A DNA stretch of 64,000 nt from DASRDU01 sp035652435 (lineage in GTDB: Bacteria; Acidobacteriota; Blastocatellia; RBC074), in NCBI GenBank assembly GCA_035652435.1, contig DASRDU010000081.1, forward strand, positions 47,176 through 111,175, written 5' to 3'. Below the pieces are notes generated by a model. The model worked only from the letters and a program-made list of their open reading frames with translations. It searched no databases and was not told where the DNA came from. A program made the position numbers and the translations under genes. Shown here piece by piece: positions 42,085 to 50,825 of this stretch. How positions within the stretch are numbered: position 1 is the stretch's first letter; every line of letters begins with the position of its first letter.

Positions 42085-45000
42085 TCAGAACGAAAGCCGC
42101 AGGCCGAACTGGATCTCGCGTCCCGGGGTCGCGGCTTCAGTGATCGTGCCGAACTGTGGCGTGTTGACGAAGCGATTGGGCGTCCCGAGATTTACGTGAT
42201 TTAGCGCGTTGAAAAACTCCGCCCGGAACTGGAACTTCGTCCGCTCGGTCAGGTTGAACTCACGGGTCAACGCAAGGTCGAGGGTCTGCATCCCGGGGCC
42301 GTAGACCGAATTCCGCCCCGCATTCCCGAACGTGAAAGCGGCGGGCACGGCAAACGCCGCGGGATTAAACCAGCGGTCTGCGGTGCGCGTGCCCGGACCG
42401 AAGACCGGCTGGCCCGTGTAATTGGCGCGGATCGGGTTTTCGCCGAGCAGTGTCCCGGCGTTGGCCGTGTCGCCGAAGACCGAGATGGTGAACGGAAATC
42501 CGCTCTGGGCCTGATAGATGGCCGACAGGTGCCAGTTCTGCGTCACCGCATGCGCCGGGCCGGAATTACCAGGCGCGGGAATATCGTAGACGGCGCTCAG
42601 GGCGAAACGGTGGCGGATGTCACAGCCCGGGCCTTTCTCCGCGCGCAGGTCATTGTTGTTCTGCGGGATGGCCGACTCGAACATCGGCGAGCGGAAGTCC
42701 GGCGCATCACTCAGGCTTTTGGCGAAAGTGTAGTTGGCCAGCAGGCTGAGCCCGCGTGAGTACCGGCGGCGCACATTGACATAGCCCGCGTCGTACCAGC
42801 TCCGCGCCGAGTTTTCCAGCAGGTTGATGGCGCTGACCGGGAAGGTGGTGCTCGCCACATTCACATTGTCAGGCAGCAGGATGCCGGGCAGGAAGCTGAG
42901 CGTCTTGAACGGTCGGCGGGGCTGAACCGCCCCAGCGCCGGGCGGTGCATTATTGATCAGGTGCGAGCGCTGGAGGTGGAAGCCGCGCGATCCGAGATAG
43001 CCGAACTCCACCGTCGTCTCCTTCCCGAGGCTCTTTTCCACCGTCAGATTCCACTGCTCGATGTATTGCGCCGGCGCGTGCGGGTCGAAGGAGGCAAAGC
43101 TCACCGTCGTCTGGCCGAGGACGGGCGGGGCGAAATCAAAGCCGAAGAGCGAGGGGGTGAAGTTATCGCTCTGCCGCGTCTCGGGGAAAACGTACGGGAC
43201 GTTGTGCCGCTGGTTGCACCACGTGTTCATATCTACCGGCGTGTAGAAGATGCCGTAAGCGGCGCGCACGACGAGGCCCCAGGCCGGAATGTTCTGCGCG
43301 ACGCCGAGCCGCGGGGCGAAGTTGAGTTTTCTCGCGTACATCAGACCTTCGGGGTAGCCGAGCTGGCCGCCGATGAAGACCGAGGGCTGGCCATCCTGGA
43401 AAGTAAGGTTGCTGTTAGTGTAGCGGAGGTCGCGGAGAGGGCTCATGTATTCATAACGGAGTCCCATCTCAATGGTCGTCGTGCGGGTGAGCTGGAAGCT
43501 GTCCTGCGCGAAGGCGTCGGCGTACCACTGCCGCAACTGCATCTGAGGGATGCCCGCCTGGCGCTGCTTGACGGCTGGCAGGCCGAGCAGGAAGGCGGCC
43601 AGTGCCGCCCCGGTGCCGTCGTTGGTGGCCGTCTGCGTGGTGAACCCGTTGGTGAACTGATAATAGCCGCGGTTCTGGAAGAAGCCCCACATCGGCCAGA
43701 TGTAGCGCCGGTAGCTGCCGCCGAACTTCAGGTTGTGCGCCCCGCGCTGCCAGCTCAGCGTGTCGCGCCCCTCGATGATCGTGTCCCAGGCGTGCATGGG
43801 CGTGGCCGCGAAGGTGTCACCCATCCCGGAATAGCCCTGCACGTTGAACCACGGCGCGCCGAATGCGCCCTTGCCGCCGAAGCCGACCCCCTGAATCCCG
43901 AGTTCCGAAACGATGTCGTTGCTCTCGCTGTTCTCCGAAGACCGGTGCATCGAGAGCCGCGAGAACGTGACCGCGGCGATATTCACCAGATGAGGACTGA
44001 TGACGCGGGTCCAGCCGACACTCCCATGCTGTGAGAAATTGTCGTGCAGTGCGCCGAAGCCGGGCAGGTTCTGCGGCATAAATCCATTCTCGCCGCTGAG
44101 CGAGTACCGGAAGAACAGACTGTCACCGCGGGCGAGCAGGTGGTCAATCCGGGCGGTGCCCTGATCCGTGACGTGACGCCCGTTGCGCACGTCCAGGTAG
44201 TTGTTGCAGTCGGCGCCCGCGCCGACCACCGTGGGCGCGCCCATCATCGTCATGCCGCAGCCGTTCATGCCCATCTCCATGTTCGGACGCGGGGTGTATT
44301 TCTGCAGGAACAGGGCCGCCGCATGGTTGATCAGGTTTTGCGGGATGACGTTGTTGGGGAACGGGTCGCGGAGGATCTGTGAGTTTTTCGGCCCGACCGG
44401 CTTTGACGAGTCGAAGTTCGGGTTAGGGCGCGAACTGAACGGATTGTAAATGGTCGTCCCGCTCATGCTGAAGTCGCCCATCACCTCCATATCGGTCGGG
44501 ACGGTCTCGATCATCGTCATCGCCCTGGTGTGCCGCAGCCCCTCGTAGTTGGCGAAAAAGAAGGTCCGGTTGCGGATGATCGGGCCGCCGAAGGACGCGC
44601 CGAAATTATTCTGGACGAGATGATTCGAGGAGTTCATCTCGTTGAATGACCGGGCATCGAGGGCGCTGTTGCGCAGGAAGTCATACGCCGTCGCGTGGAA
44701 CTGATTCGTCCCGGAGCGTGTCACGATGTTGACCTGCCCGCCGCCGGCCCCACCCATCTCCGCAGAATAACTGCTGGTCTGGACCTTGAATTCCTGCACG
44801 GCGTCGGGCGAGGGGCTCAGGTTGAGAGTGTTGAAAGTCGGGTCGGTGTTGGTCGTGCCGTCGAGCAGGAAATAGTTCGCGTTGGGGCGATTCCCGCCGA
44901 TGCTCACCGCCGAGCGCTGCCCCGGCCGCCAGTAGAGCGGATTCATCTCGCCGGTCTGCGCGCCGTGGCTCAGATGCGCGCCGGGCACGGTGAGCACCAG

Positions 45001-45447
45001 GTCAATCAGCATGCGCCCGTTGAGCGGCAGTTCGCGGATGGCGGCCGGCTCGATGACCTCACCCACGCTGGTGTCGGTCGTGCGCAGGACGCCGGCCTGA
45101 CCGGCGACTTCGACGGTAGTGTTGAGAGCAGCCAGCCTGAGGCTGACCTCCAGCGTCAGTTGCTGCCCGACCTCAAGGCGCAGTTGCTGTTTGAGGGGCG
45201 CAAACCCCGCCACCTCCACGCCGAGTTCGTAGTCGCCCGGCAGCAGTCCGGTAATCTGAAAGATCCCCTGTGCGTTACTGCTGACCCGGCGCGCGGCCTG
45301 CGTACTGAGCGAGGTGATTTGCACGGTCGCGCCGGCCAGCGGCTGGTGCTGCGGGTCGGTGATCGTCCCGCCCACGACCGCGTAGTTGCTCTGCGCGAAA
45401 GCCGGGAGCGGGAGGCAAACAAAGAACAAAAGCATGGCTATTTTCAC
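42085..45447 (-). CDS. Oar-like TonB-dependent outer membrane receptor 2
   Basis: The start is GTG 45447 with GGAGGG eight bases before; the frame could reach 45462 but without better signals. About 1120 residues: signal peptide (IAMLLFFVCLPLPAFAQS), carboxypeptidase-like domain (VVGGTITDPQHQPLAGATVQ), plug (LPLNGRMLIDLVLTVPG, GNRPNANYFLLDGT) and barrel with C-terminal Phe (REIQFGLRLSF). It contains a Met/Gly-rich extracellular loop (NMEMGMNGCGMTMMGAP), unusual for the family and possibly metal-binding. A short remnant of a third receptor start lies upstream. Confidence 0.92.
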   Translation of the reverse strand: MKIAMLLFFVCLPLPAFAQSNYAVVGGTITDPQHQPLAGATVQITSLSTQAARRVSSNAQGIFQITGLLPGDYELGVEVAGFAPLKQQLRLEVGQQLTLEVSLRLAALNTTVEVAGQAGVLRTTDTSVGEVIEPAAIRELPLNGRMLIDLVLTVPGAHLSHGAQTGEMNPLYWRPGQRSAVSIGGNRPNANYFLLDGTTNTDPTFNTLNLSPSPDAVQEFKVQTSSYSAEMGGAGGGQVNIVTRSGTNQFHATAYDFLRNSALDARSFNEMNSSNHLVQNNFGASFGGPIIRNRTFFFANYEGLRHTRAMTMIETVPTDMEVMGDFSMSGTTIYNPFSSRPNPNFDSSKPVGPKNSQILRDPFPNNVIPQNLINHAAALFLQKYTPRPNMEMGMNGCGMTMMGAPTVVGAGADCNNYLDVRNGRHVTDQGTARIDHLLARGDSLFFRYSLSGENGFMPQNLPGFGALHDNFSQHGSVGWTRVISPHLVNIAAVTFSRLSMHRSSENSESNDIVSELGIQGVGFGGKGAFGAPWFNVQGYSGMGDTFAATPMHAWDTIIEGRDTLSWQRGAHNLKFGGSYRRYIWPMWGFFQNRGYYQFTNGFTTQTATNDGTGAALAAFLLGLPAVKQRQAGIPQMQLRQWYADAFAQDSFQLTRTTTIEMGLRYEYMSPLRDLRYTNSNLTFQDGQPSVFIGGQLGYPEGLMYARKLNFAPRLGVAQNIPAWGLVVRAAYGIFYTPVDMNTWCNQRHNVPYVFPETRQSDNFTPSLFGFDFAPPVLGQTTVSFASFDPHAPAQYIEQWNLTVEKSLGKETTVEFGYLGSRGFHLQRSHLINNAPPGAGAVQPRRPFKTLSFLPGILLPDNVNVASTTFPVSAINLLENSARSWYDAGYVNVRRRYSRGLSLLANYTFAKSLSDAPDFRSPMFESAIPQNNNDLRAEKGPGCDIRHRFALSAVYDIPAPGNSGPAHAVTQNWHLSAIYQAQSGFPFTISVFGDTANAGTLLGENPIRANYTGQPVFGPGTRTADRWFNPAAFAVPAAFTFGNAGRNSVYGPGMQTLDLALTREFNLTERTKFQFRAEFFNALNHVNLGTPNRFVNTPQFGTITEAATPGREIQFGLRLSF

Positions 45448-45540
45448 AGAAGATCCCTCCATTCACAGGCACTCTGTTTTGTTGGCAAAGCGATCTGACA
45501 CTCGGTCACTCCAAACCACCACGCGCGATCCTTCATGAAA

Positions 45541-45657
45541 CAGCCGCCGGGAGTCGTCGCGCCCGCTCAGTGTGGCGGCGGGTTGCTGCGCGCTGGCTGT
45601 GGTCAGGAGACGGCCGAAGGTGGGAAATAAAAATACGGGAGCTGATCCCTTTAACAC
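45541..45657 (-). pseudogene. Remnant of an Oar-like receptor N-terminus
   Basis: Reading leftward from 45657, the frame gives a hydrophobic start and TTASAQQPAATLSGR, nearly the same words as the signal-peptide end and first beta strand of receptor 1 (ITASAQQSATATLSGR). After that the sequence departs into unrelated text. It is probably the leftover of a duplicated receptor gene. The rest of 45463-45761 shows nothing I can name. Confidence 0.45.
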
Positions 45658-45761
45658 TGGTCCCTCTTCCTGAGTTGTGGCGATCTGCCGGATCGCGGAG
45701 CTTTCATTGAATCTTTCCTGCCGGACGCCCCGGGCGATGTGGCAGATCGCACTTCAGGCTT

Positions 45762-46880
45762 TCAGAACCGGCGGGAGTAACCGATGATCAGCAGCGTATC
45801 GGCGAACGCCGCGTCGCCGCTCCGTCCATCAGCAATGTCGGATACGCTGCGGCGGCGGTTGCGTTCGACGGCGACCGGCAGGCTCACCGACCACGTGTCG
45901 CGACCGCGAGTGTAGAGCAGGCCCGGCTCGACCGAGATAGCATAACCGGGGCGGCGAAAGCCCTCGCTCTTGCCGATCAGGTCGCGCACCGGCACTCCTT
46001 CGATGCGCCCGGCGACGCTCATGCTGAGGCCACGAATCTTCGGCGCCGGGACCGCGGCGCCGAGCCGGGCGACGTACTGATCGGGGACCGACATGATCGC
46101 TTCGGAAGCGCGCCCGCGCCCGGTCTTCACGCCGTTCGTGTTGCGCGGGTTGAGCAGATACGTGCCCGCGCCGAAGAATGTCACGAACTTGACGGCCTTG
46201 TAAGCCTGCACGTCGAAGGCCACGCCCGTGCCGCCGTCGCCGAGCTGGATTGACTGATCCACGACCTGCGTGACGGGGCCGTTCGCGGTCATCACCGTGT
46301 CAGTCACGTCGGGCTTGCCGGTCGGCAGCTTGAAGCTGACGCCGAAGGCTATGTTCTGGCGGCTCTCACTCGGCGGGCGGATCAGCCACATCCTCGCGCC
46401 GACGCTCATGTCGCCGATCCCGACGCTGTGAAAGATCTGGTCGGGCGAGTTCTGAACCCGCGGCAGATCGAGCGCGCCAGGCCGCTTGCGTTTGGCGTAC
46501 ATAATCGGCACGCCGACCGCCAGAGTGATGCGCGGCGTGACGGTGTAACTGAGCGCCACGTCGAACAGGTGAATATTATTGACGATGGCTGTGCCGAGTT
46601 CCTGCCGCTGCTTCTGCTCGACCGTGCCGACGAAATGCCGGGCCGAGCGCTGGCTGCGGTAGCCGATGGAGAGCTGCCACTGGCCGGGGCCGGGCGTACT
46701 CGAATCGCCGCCCGAAGTGGTTCCACTTTGTGATGATGAACACGCGCCAATCACGGGCACGCTTTGTCTTGCGACCACTCAGCCCTGCGCCCAGGCTTTC
46801 GGAGTTATCAGCGTGGTGAGTAAGACAAGTACCCCCGTCAGCACTGCATTGGCACAAATGCGGGATGGTTGTTTCGTCAT
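45762..46880 (-). CDS. Outer-membrane beta-barrel protein with in-frame TGA after the signal peptide (putative selenoprotein)
   Basis: The frame from ATG 46880 encodes a signal peptide (LTGVLVLLTTLITPKAWAQG), then TGA at 46779-46781 (codon 34), then VVARQSVPVIGAC and a barrel of about 325 residues (QWQLSIGYRSQRSARHFVGT, VALSYTVTPRITLAVGVPI, ending LLIIGYSRRF). Homologues I remember start their mature part with QGC, so the TGA stands at a Cys. Without readthrough the barrel would have no signal peptide. The gene ends in TGA itself. It follows the DUF3179 gene by 43 bases, and both have the TGA feature. Function of the barrel is unknown; it could be a channel or a sensor of redox state. Confidence 0.78.
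46742..46762 (-). promoter_or_regulatory. SECIS-like hairpin of the barrel-protein gene
   Basis: Sixteen bases after the TGA, GCGUGCC pairs with GGCGCGU (seven pairs, two G-U) around the loop CGUGAUU, with G at loop position 2. Distance and loop fit the bacterial SECIS pattern. Confidence 0.55.
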
Positions 46881-46923
46881 AAGTTTTATTCAGAGCCTTG
46901 AGTGGTTGTCGGATTTCCGGTTG

Positions 46924-48204
46924 TTAATTCAGCCGCGAGCCAAGGGTGTAGGCCCCTGTGTCAGGGTGATAAATCTTCCAGTCGAACCAGTAATCTTTCA
47001 GCACCGCGACCTTTCTGAGTCGTTTCCCGGCGAGCGGCCCCGTGACAGCTTTGCCGCTGAAATCCCACGTCGTGCCTGTCTCGGCGTCAACAAGCTGCAA
47101 GGGAACGGTCTCCGGCTTAACGAAGAATTCGAGCGTGCGCCCGTCAGGCTTTCGCTCGAAAGCGCGGACGGATTTATTGTCATCGCCCAGCACAATCAGG
47201 ATCGGCATGTCGCCAATCATATCGAGAATCAGCCGCTGCTTTTGCAGGTCGGCGACCGGGTATGCCATCGCTTTGCCGTTGATGGTGATGCCCGCCATCA
47301 GAGTGCGCGGGGGGAATTTGTCTGCCGGGTCCGCCGGCGTGACGACGGGCAGGCGCGCGTACCTTACCTCCCAGTCCGCGGGCTCGTACTGCCGGGCGAC
47401 GCGATCATCGGGCCGCAGCACGCGGCCCCGCGGGTGTTCGCGCTTCCACACGGCGAAAGTGACTTCGTCGCTGAAGACAGGCGCGAGCTGCCTGCCTTTG
47501 AGCGGCCCCTGAATCGCCTCGCCCGTCACCTGCTGCCACCACGACCCGGTCTCCTCATCGCGCATGATGAAGTTCTGGTTGTTGATGCCCGCGAGGTGAA
47601 AGGTCAGTTTCTTTCCGTCAACCTGTGATCCCCACACCAGACCGGTGTGACAGAGCGTTCAGTAAGTGGCCGTGATGGGCGCTCCCCCGACGACATCCTG
47701 CACGACATGGTGATAAGCCATCTGGCGGATCGGGTACGCGACCGCCTCGCCGTTCGATTCAACCGCCATCACCATCTCATTGTCGGCGACGAACCCGGCT
47801 TCGCCGACACCTGCATAAGCCGCGTTGGGCAGCGGATTGAACATCCACTCGAAATGATTCTGCCGCGCAAACCACGTTGCCGCCAGCACCGGCACAAGGC
47901 TGACAAAGAGCGCCAGCCTGCTCCACCAGCGCGCGCCGTGCCAGAGCCGGATGCACAGCGCCATCGCCAGCACCGAACCAGCTACCGTTGCCAGTGGCGA
48001 CCAGCGACGCAGCAGGTAAGACCACGCGACGCCCGAAGCGGTCTGCGCCTTGAAGGGCATAATCACGAAGACCGGGATCGCCACGATCCCCACGGTCGCC
48101 ACGACAACCAGCAGCAGCGACAGCCAGCCTGCCCGGGCATGCCCCCGCTTCGCCCGCCGGCCTTCACTATCCACGCTCGTGTCCGGTGCCGAAAAGATCT
48201 TCAT
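46924..48204 (-). CDS. DUF3179 membrane protein with UxxC motif (putative selenoprotein)
   Basis: The frame starts at ATG 48204, overlapping the TGA of the preceding small gene (ATGA), and reaches TAA at 46924 with one internal TGA at 47659-47661, codon 182. Read through, it has 426 residues: about three membrane helices (residues 30-130), then the DUF3179 domain with AVAYPIRQMAYHHVVQDVV, GGAPITATY-U-TLCHTGLVW and GINNQNFIMRDEETGSWWQQ. DUF3179 proteins carry CxxC at this place, so the TGA replaces the first Cys. The following hairpin has loop GGUCU. The function of DUF3179 is not established; the exposed U/C pair suggests redox or metal chemistry. Confidence 0.85.
47633..47649 (-). promoter_or_regulatory. 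SECIS-like hairpin with GGUCU loop in the DUF3179 gene
   Basis: Nine bases after the TGA, CACACC and GGUGUG form a perfect six-pair stem closed by the loop GGUCU. The E. coli fdhF SECIS presents the same bases to SelB. The loop begins 16 bases after the TGA, inside the usual range. Confidence 0.72.
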
Positions 48205-48404
48205 CGGGCTGCTTTCTCCAGCAGGGCGAGGATGCGCTCCTGGTTGGCGAGCAGCTGATCCAGCTTGTCCTGATTGCTGGCCGTGCCCTTCTGATTCGTC
48301 TTGATGATTTCCAGACTCTCCTTGATCACCTGCTGGTTGGAGAGGATGGTCACCTGGTTCTGCATGATGATCTGCTGGTTGGCAAGAATATCGCTCTCTG
48401 ACAT
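48201..48404 (-). CDS. Small Asn-Gln heptad coiled-coil protein (67 aa)
   Basis: The 67-residue protein starts at ATG 48404 with AGGAG eight bases upstream. It is built of seven-residue units with NQ at fixed positions (ILANQQIIMQNQVTILSNQQ, then QDKLDQLLANQERILALLEK), so it should form a parallel coiled coil with polar core residues. There is no Cys, Trp or membrane segment. Its TGA overlaps the DUF3179 start. The same heptads open the sigma-54 activator encoded at 50368, which suggests that these proteins co-assemble. No known function. Confidence 0.8.
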   Translation of the reverse strand: MSESDILANQQIIMQNQVTILSNQQVIKESLEIIKTNQKGTASNQDKLDQLLANQERILALLEKAAR

Positions 48405-48468
48405 GTCCGTGGCTCCTTTCGGTTAAGGTTGATAAGGGAGACATACCTGATCCTGACCGGGCGCCCGG

Positions 48469-48735
48469 TCAGGAAGTCAGCAGCGAAAGAATTTCAGACT
48501 GGTTGGCAAGCAGCCGGGCCTGATTTGCCTGAATCGTCTCCTGATTGACCAGCAGCGCATTGAGCTTCTCCTGGTTGGCCTTGATGATCGTCTGGTTCTC
48601 CTTGATGATCGCCTGATTCTCAATAATGGTGTTCAGGTGTGAGAACAGCCGGTCCAGCGTCTTCTGATAAGACTCGATCAGTTGCTGATTGGCCAGAATC
48701 AGTTTCTGGTTGGCAATCACTTCTTCCGGGGTCAT
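48469..48735 (-). CDS. Small Asn-Gln heptad coiled-coil protein (88 aa)
   Basis: The 88-residue protein starts at ATG 48735 behind GGGAGC. It repeats the heptad theme (IANQKLILANQQLIESYQKT, ENQAIIKENQTIIKANQEKL, LLVNQETIQANQARLLANQ). It precedes the 67-residue relative by 64 bases and is first in the operon, about 250 bases downstream of a sigma-54 type promoter. It probably forms homo- or hetero-oligomeric coiled coils with the other NQ proteins. No family name is known to me. Confidence 0.8.
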   Translation of the reverse strand: MTPEEVIANQKLILANQQLIESYQKTLDRLFSHLNTIIENQAIIKENQTIIKANQEKLNALLVNQETIQANQARLLANQSEILSLLTS

Positions 48736-48984
48736 ACGAGTTGCTCCCTTTGATGGTCAGGATGATGCGCGAACCCGACAGACTGTCGGTCGGGTTACAC
48801 GCTGAAGATGCGGAGTTCCGGGACTGACAGGTATGAACCTGTCAGCCAACTGCTGCCCGTCCGAGACGGGCGGACAGCCTGTCTCACGTATCTTACCCCG
48901 GCAAAAGCGAATGGCTGAAACCCTCTCCGGCAGGGTTTCGATGGAGGTCTGATCAGGGACTACAAAATAATTCGAGGTGAATTG

Positions 48985-49001
48985 CAGCAATTGCCTGGCC
49001 T
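48985..49001 (-). promoter_or_regulatory. Candidate sigma-54 promoter of the NQ/DUF3179 operon
   Basis: On the minus strand the site reads AGGCCAGGCAATTGCTG: GG and GC are ten bases apart and the -12 part TTGCT is exact, while the -24 part keeps GGC only. Transcription would start near 48973, leaving a leader of about 240 bases before the first NQ gene. An ORF at 48757-49089 across this segment looks spurious. Confidence 0.5.
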
Positions 49002-49124
49002 GAATCAGTGATTGTTCGCGGTCGGGCGGCTCAAACCATTCAAAGGAGTAGACTAAATATTTCTCAGAGGCTTGCAGAGAGACCGTCACTCTCTTATTCA
49101 GAGAGCGACATATGGCGAGTGGTA

Positions 49125-49154
49125 CGATATATCGCGCCGAAGCTCGATATATCG
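49125..49154. promoter_or_regulatory. Two palindromic upstream activator sites (CGATATATCG)
   Basis: CGATATATCG occurs at 49125-49134 and again at 49145-49154, each followed by CG. The centres are exactly 20 bases apart, two helical turns, so dimers would sit on the same face. They lie about 150 bases upstream of the sigma-54 type promoter, the normal place for enhancer sites bound by an activator such as the one encoded next door. Confidence 0.6.
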
Positions 49155-49162
49155 CGAAGCCG

Positions 49163-50368
49163 CTATTTGTCTTCAGCCGGGATTTTGAGCCCCAGCTTCT
49201 TCATCCGGCTGCGCAAAGTCGAAGCCGGCAGCCCAAGGATTTCAGCCGCGCCGCGCGGGCCGGAGATGCGGCCCCGCGTCCGGCGCAGGACTTTTTCGAT
49301 GTAGGCCCGTTCGTTTTCGGCCAGCGTGACCAGGGGGGCCCGCTCTTCATTTTTTGAAACGGCTGGCAGAGCCATCCGGCCCCGGCCATTCAATTCGGCA
49401 TTGAGCGGGATGGCCGGTTCGATGCTGATCGCGGGCAGAGCGATCTTCAGGATTTCGCTTTCAGATGTCAGCACCGCGCGTTCGACCAGGTGTTCCAGCT
49501 CGCGGATGTTGCCCGGCCAGTGGTATTGCAGCAAATCCCTGAGCGATTGCTCGCTGATTGACGTGATCGCGCGTTTGAACCGCGCGCTGTACTTTCTGAC
49601 GAAATGCTGAACGAGCAGCGGGATGTCCGCCTGTCGCTCGCGCAGCGGCGGCAGCGTGATCGGGAACGCGTTGAGGCGGTAAAACAGGTCGGCGCGGAAT
49701 CGGCGCTCGTTGACCAGATGCTCGAGTGGCTGATTTGTAGCCGCGATGATGCGGACTTTGACGCGGGTACTCTGAGTGCCGCCGAGTCTTTCAAAGATCC
49801 CGGTCTGCAGCACGCGCAGGAATCGCCCCTGGGTTTCGAGCGGGACTTCGCCGATTTCATCCAGAAAGATCGTGCCGCCATCGGCCAGCTCGAAGCGTCC
49901 GGGCTTGCGCTGCGCCGCGCCGGTGAAGGCGCCTTTTTCGTAACCGAACAGTTCGCTTTCGATCAGGCCGGTCGGCAGCGCCGCGCAGTTGACGACGACG
50001 AACGGGTGCTGGCGGCGCTGGCTGTGCGCGTGGATGGCGTGCGCCAGCAACTCCTTGCCCGTGCCGGTCTCGCCGCGCAGCAGCACGGTCGTCTCCGCCT
50101 CGGCCACGTTGAGCGCGTCTTTGAGTGCCCACTGAAAACCGGGGCTCGCGCCGATCATCTCGCTGATCGGTTCTGATTCATCCGTCAGTGAATCCTGATC
50201 GGTGAGCAGCCGGCTCAGTCTGGCTTCGAGTTCGCGGATTCGCTGCTGGTTGGCGAGGATGGTCTCCTGGCTGGCCAGCAGCAGATCGAGCTTGGCCTGA
50301 TTCTGTTTGATCTGATCCTGGTTGGCCAGGATCCGCTGCTGATTGGCGATCACTTCGTCTTTGCGCAT
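49163..50368 (-). CDS. Sigma-54 activator with N-terminal NQ-heptad sensor region
   Basis: The 401-residue protein is a bacterial enhancer-binding protein. Instead of a receiver, PAS or GAF domain, residues 1-58 are NQ heptads (VIANQQRILANQDQIKQNQ, LLASQETILANQQRIRELE) like those of the two small proteins nearby. The AAA+ domain (about 75-300) has Walker A GETGTGKE, the sigma-54 contact motif GAFTGA, Walker B GGTIFLDEIGEV and the arginine-finger region. The C-terminal Fis-type helix-turn-helix is AAEILGLPASTLRSRMKKLG. It probably binds the twin palindromes 3' of its own gene and switches on the operon there. Binding of the small NQ proteins to its coiled coil could be the signal; this is inferred. 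Confidence 0.9.
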   Translation of the reverse strand: MRKDEVIANQQRILANQDQIKQNQAKLDLLLASQETILANQQRIRELEARLSRLLTDQDSLTDESEPISEMIGASPGFQWALKDALNVAEAETTVLLRGETGTGKELLAHAIHAHSQRRQHPFVVVNCAALPTGLIESELFGYEKGAFTGAAQRKPGRFELADGGTIFLDEIGEVPLETQGRFLRVLQTGIFERLGGTQSTRVKVRIIAATNQPLEHLVNERRFRADLFYRLNAFPITLPPLRERQADIPLLVQHFVRKYSARFKRAITSISEQSLRDLLQYHWPGNIRELEHLVERAVLTSESEILKIALPAISIEPAIPLNAELNGRGRMALPAVSKNEERAPLVTLAENERAYIEKVLRRTRGRISGPRGAAEILGLPASTLRSRMKKLGLKIPAEDK

Positions 50369-50532
50369 GCGGGCGTCTCCGGCTGGCGACCATGGGCAGC
50401 GGATAATGTACCGGCATTTCCTTCGCTGCCGGCTTCATAGGGTGGATATCCGCAATCCCTTTGTCAACTTGCGGCTGGTATGGATGGCGTGCATGCAGGG
50501 ACCATCGTCATTTTCGGGGTTCCCCCAGGGCT

Positions 50533-50825
50533 TCACTGGATGGTCGCCGGGTCGCTGACAGCGAACTCTTCCATCTTTCGCACGGCATTCATCTGGCGGG
50601 CTTCGGTCAGGTGGGCGCAGCACATCACCAGGCCATCCGTCAGATTCACGTTCTCCCTTCTGATGCGGTAGACCTCTTTGGGGCCTCATCCGGGGCTCGA
50701 CCAGCGGGACGGCGATGTCACGGAGCGGCTGTTGGGGCGCGCTGATGTAAGCCTGCTGCTCCTCGAGTGTCAGCACGCGCATATGCTCGCCGTCGAATAC
50801 GCGAGTACTACTTAATGCGCGACCG
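50533..50825 (-). pseudogene. Tyrosine recombinase (phage integrase) remnant
   Basis: Reading leftward from about 50825, one frame gives TRVFDGEHMRVLTLEEQQAY and PLRDIAVPLVEPRMRP, the junction between the core-binding and catalytic domains of tyrosine recombinases. Near 50685 the frame shifts, and EEVYRIRRENVNL continues the same protein, up to a TGA at 50533. The catalytic Arg region (GMRPEEV) is damaged and the rest of the gene is absent. It marks an old integration or a decayed element. No attachment site or tRNA target was found beside it. Confidence 0.6.

Noticed and set aside
48757..49089. Leftward ORF of 110 codons upstream of the NQ operon
   Set aside because: No ribosome site, no family and it spans the sigma-54 promoter candidate and leader. 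It is probably untranslated.
50435..50782. 115-residue leftward ORF as an intact gene
   Set aside because: Its first third is integrase-like but the frame shifts away near 50685, so it is treated as a pseudogene.
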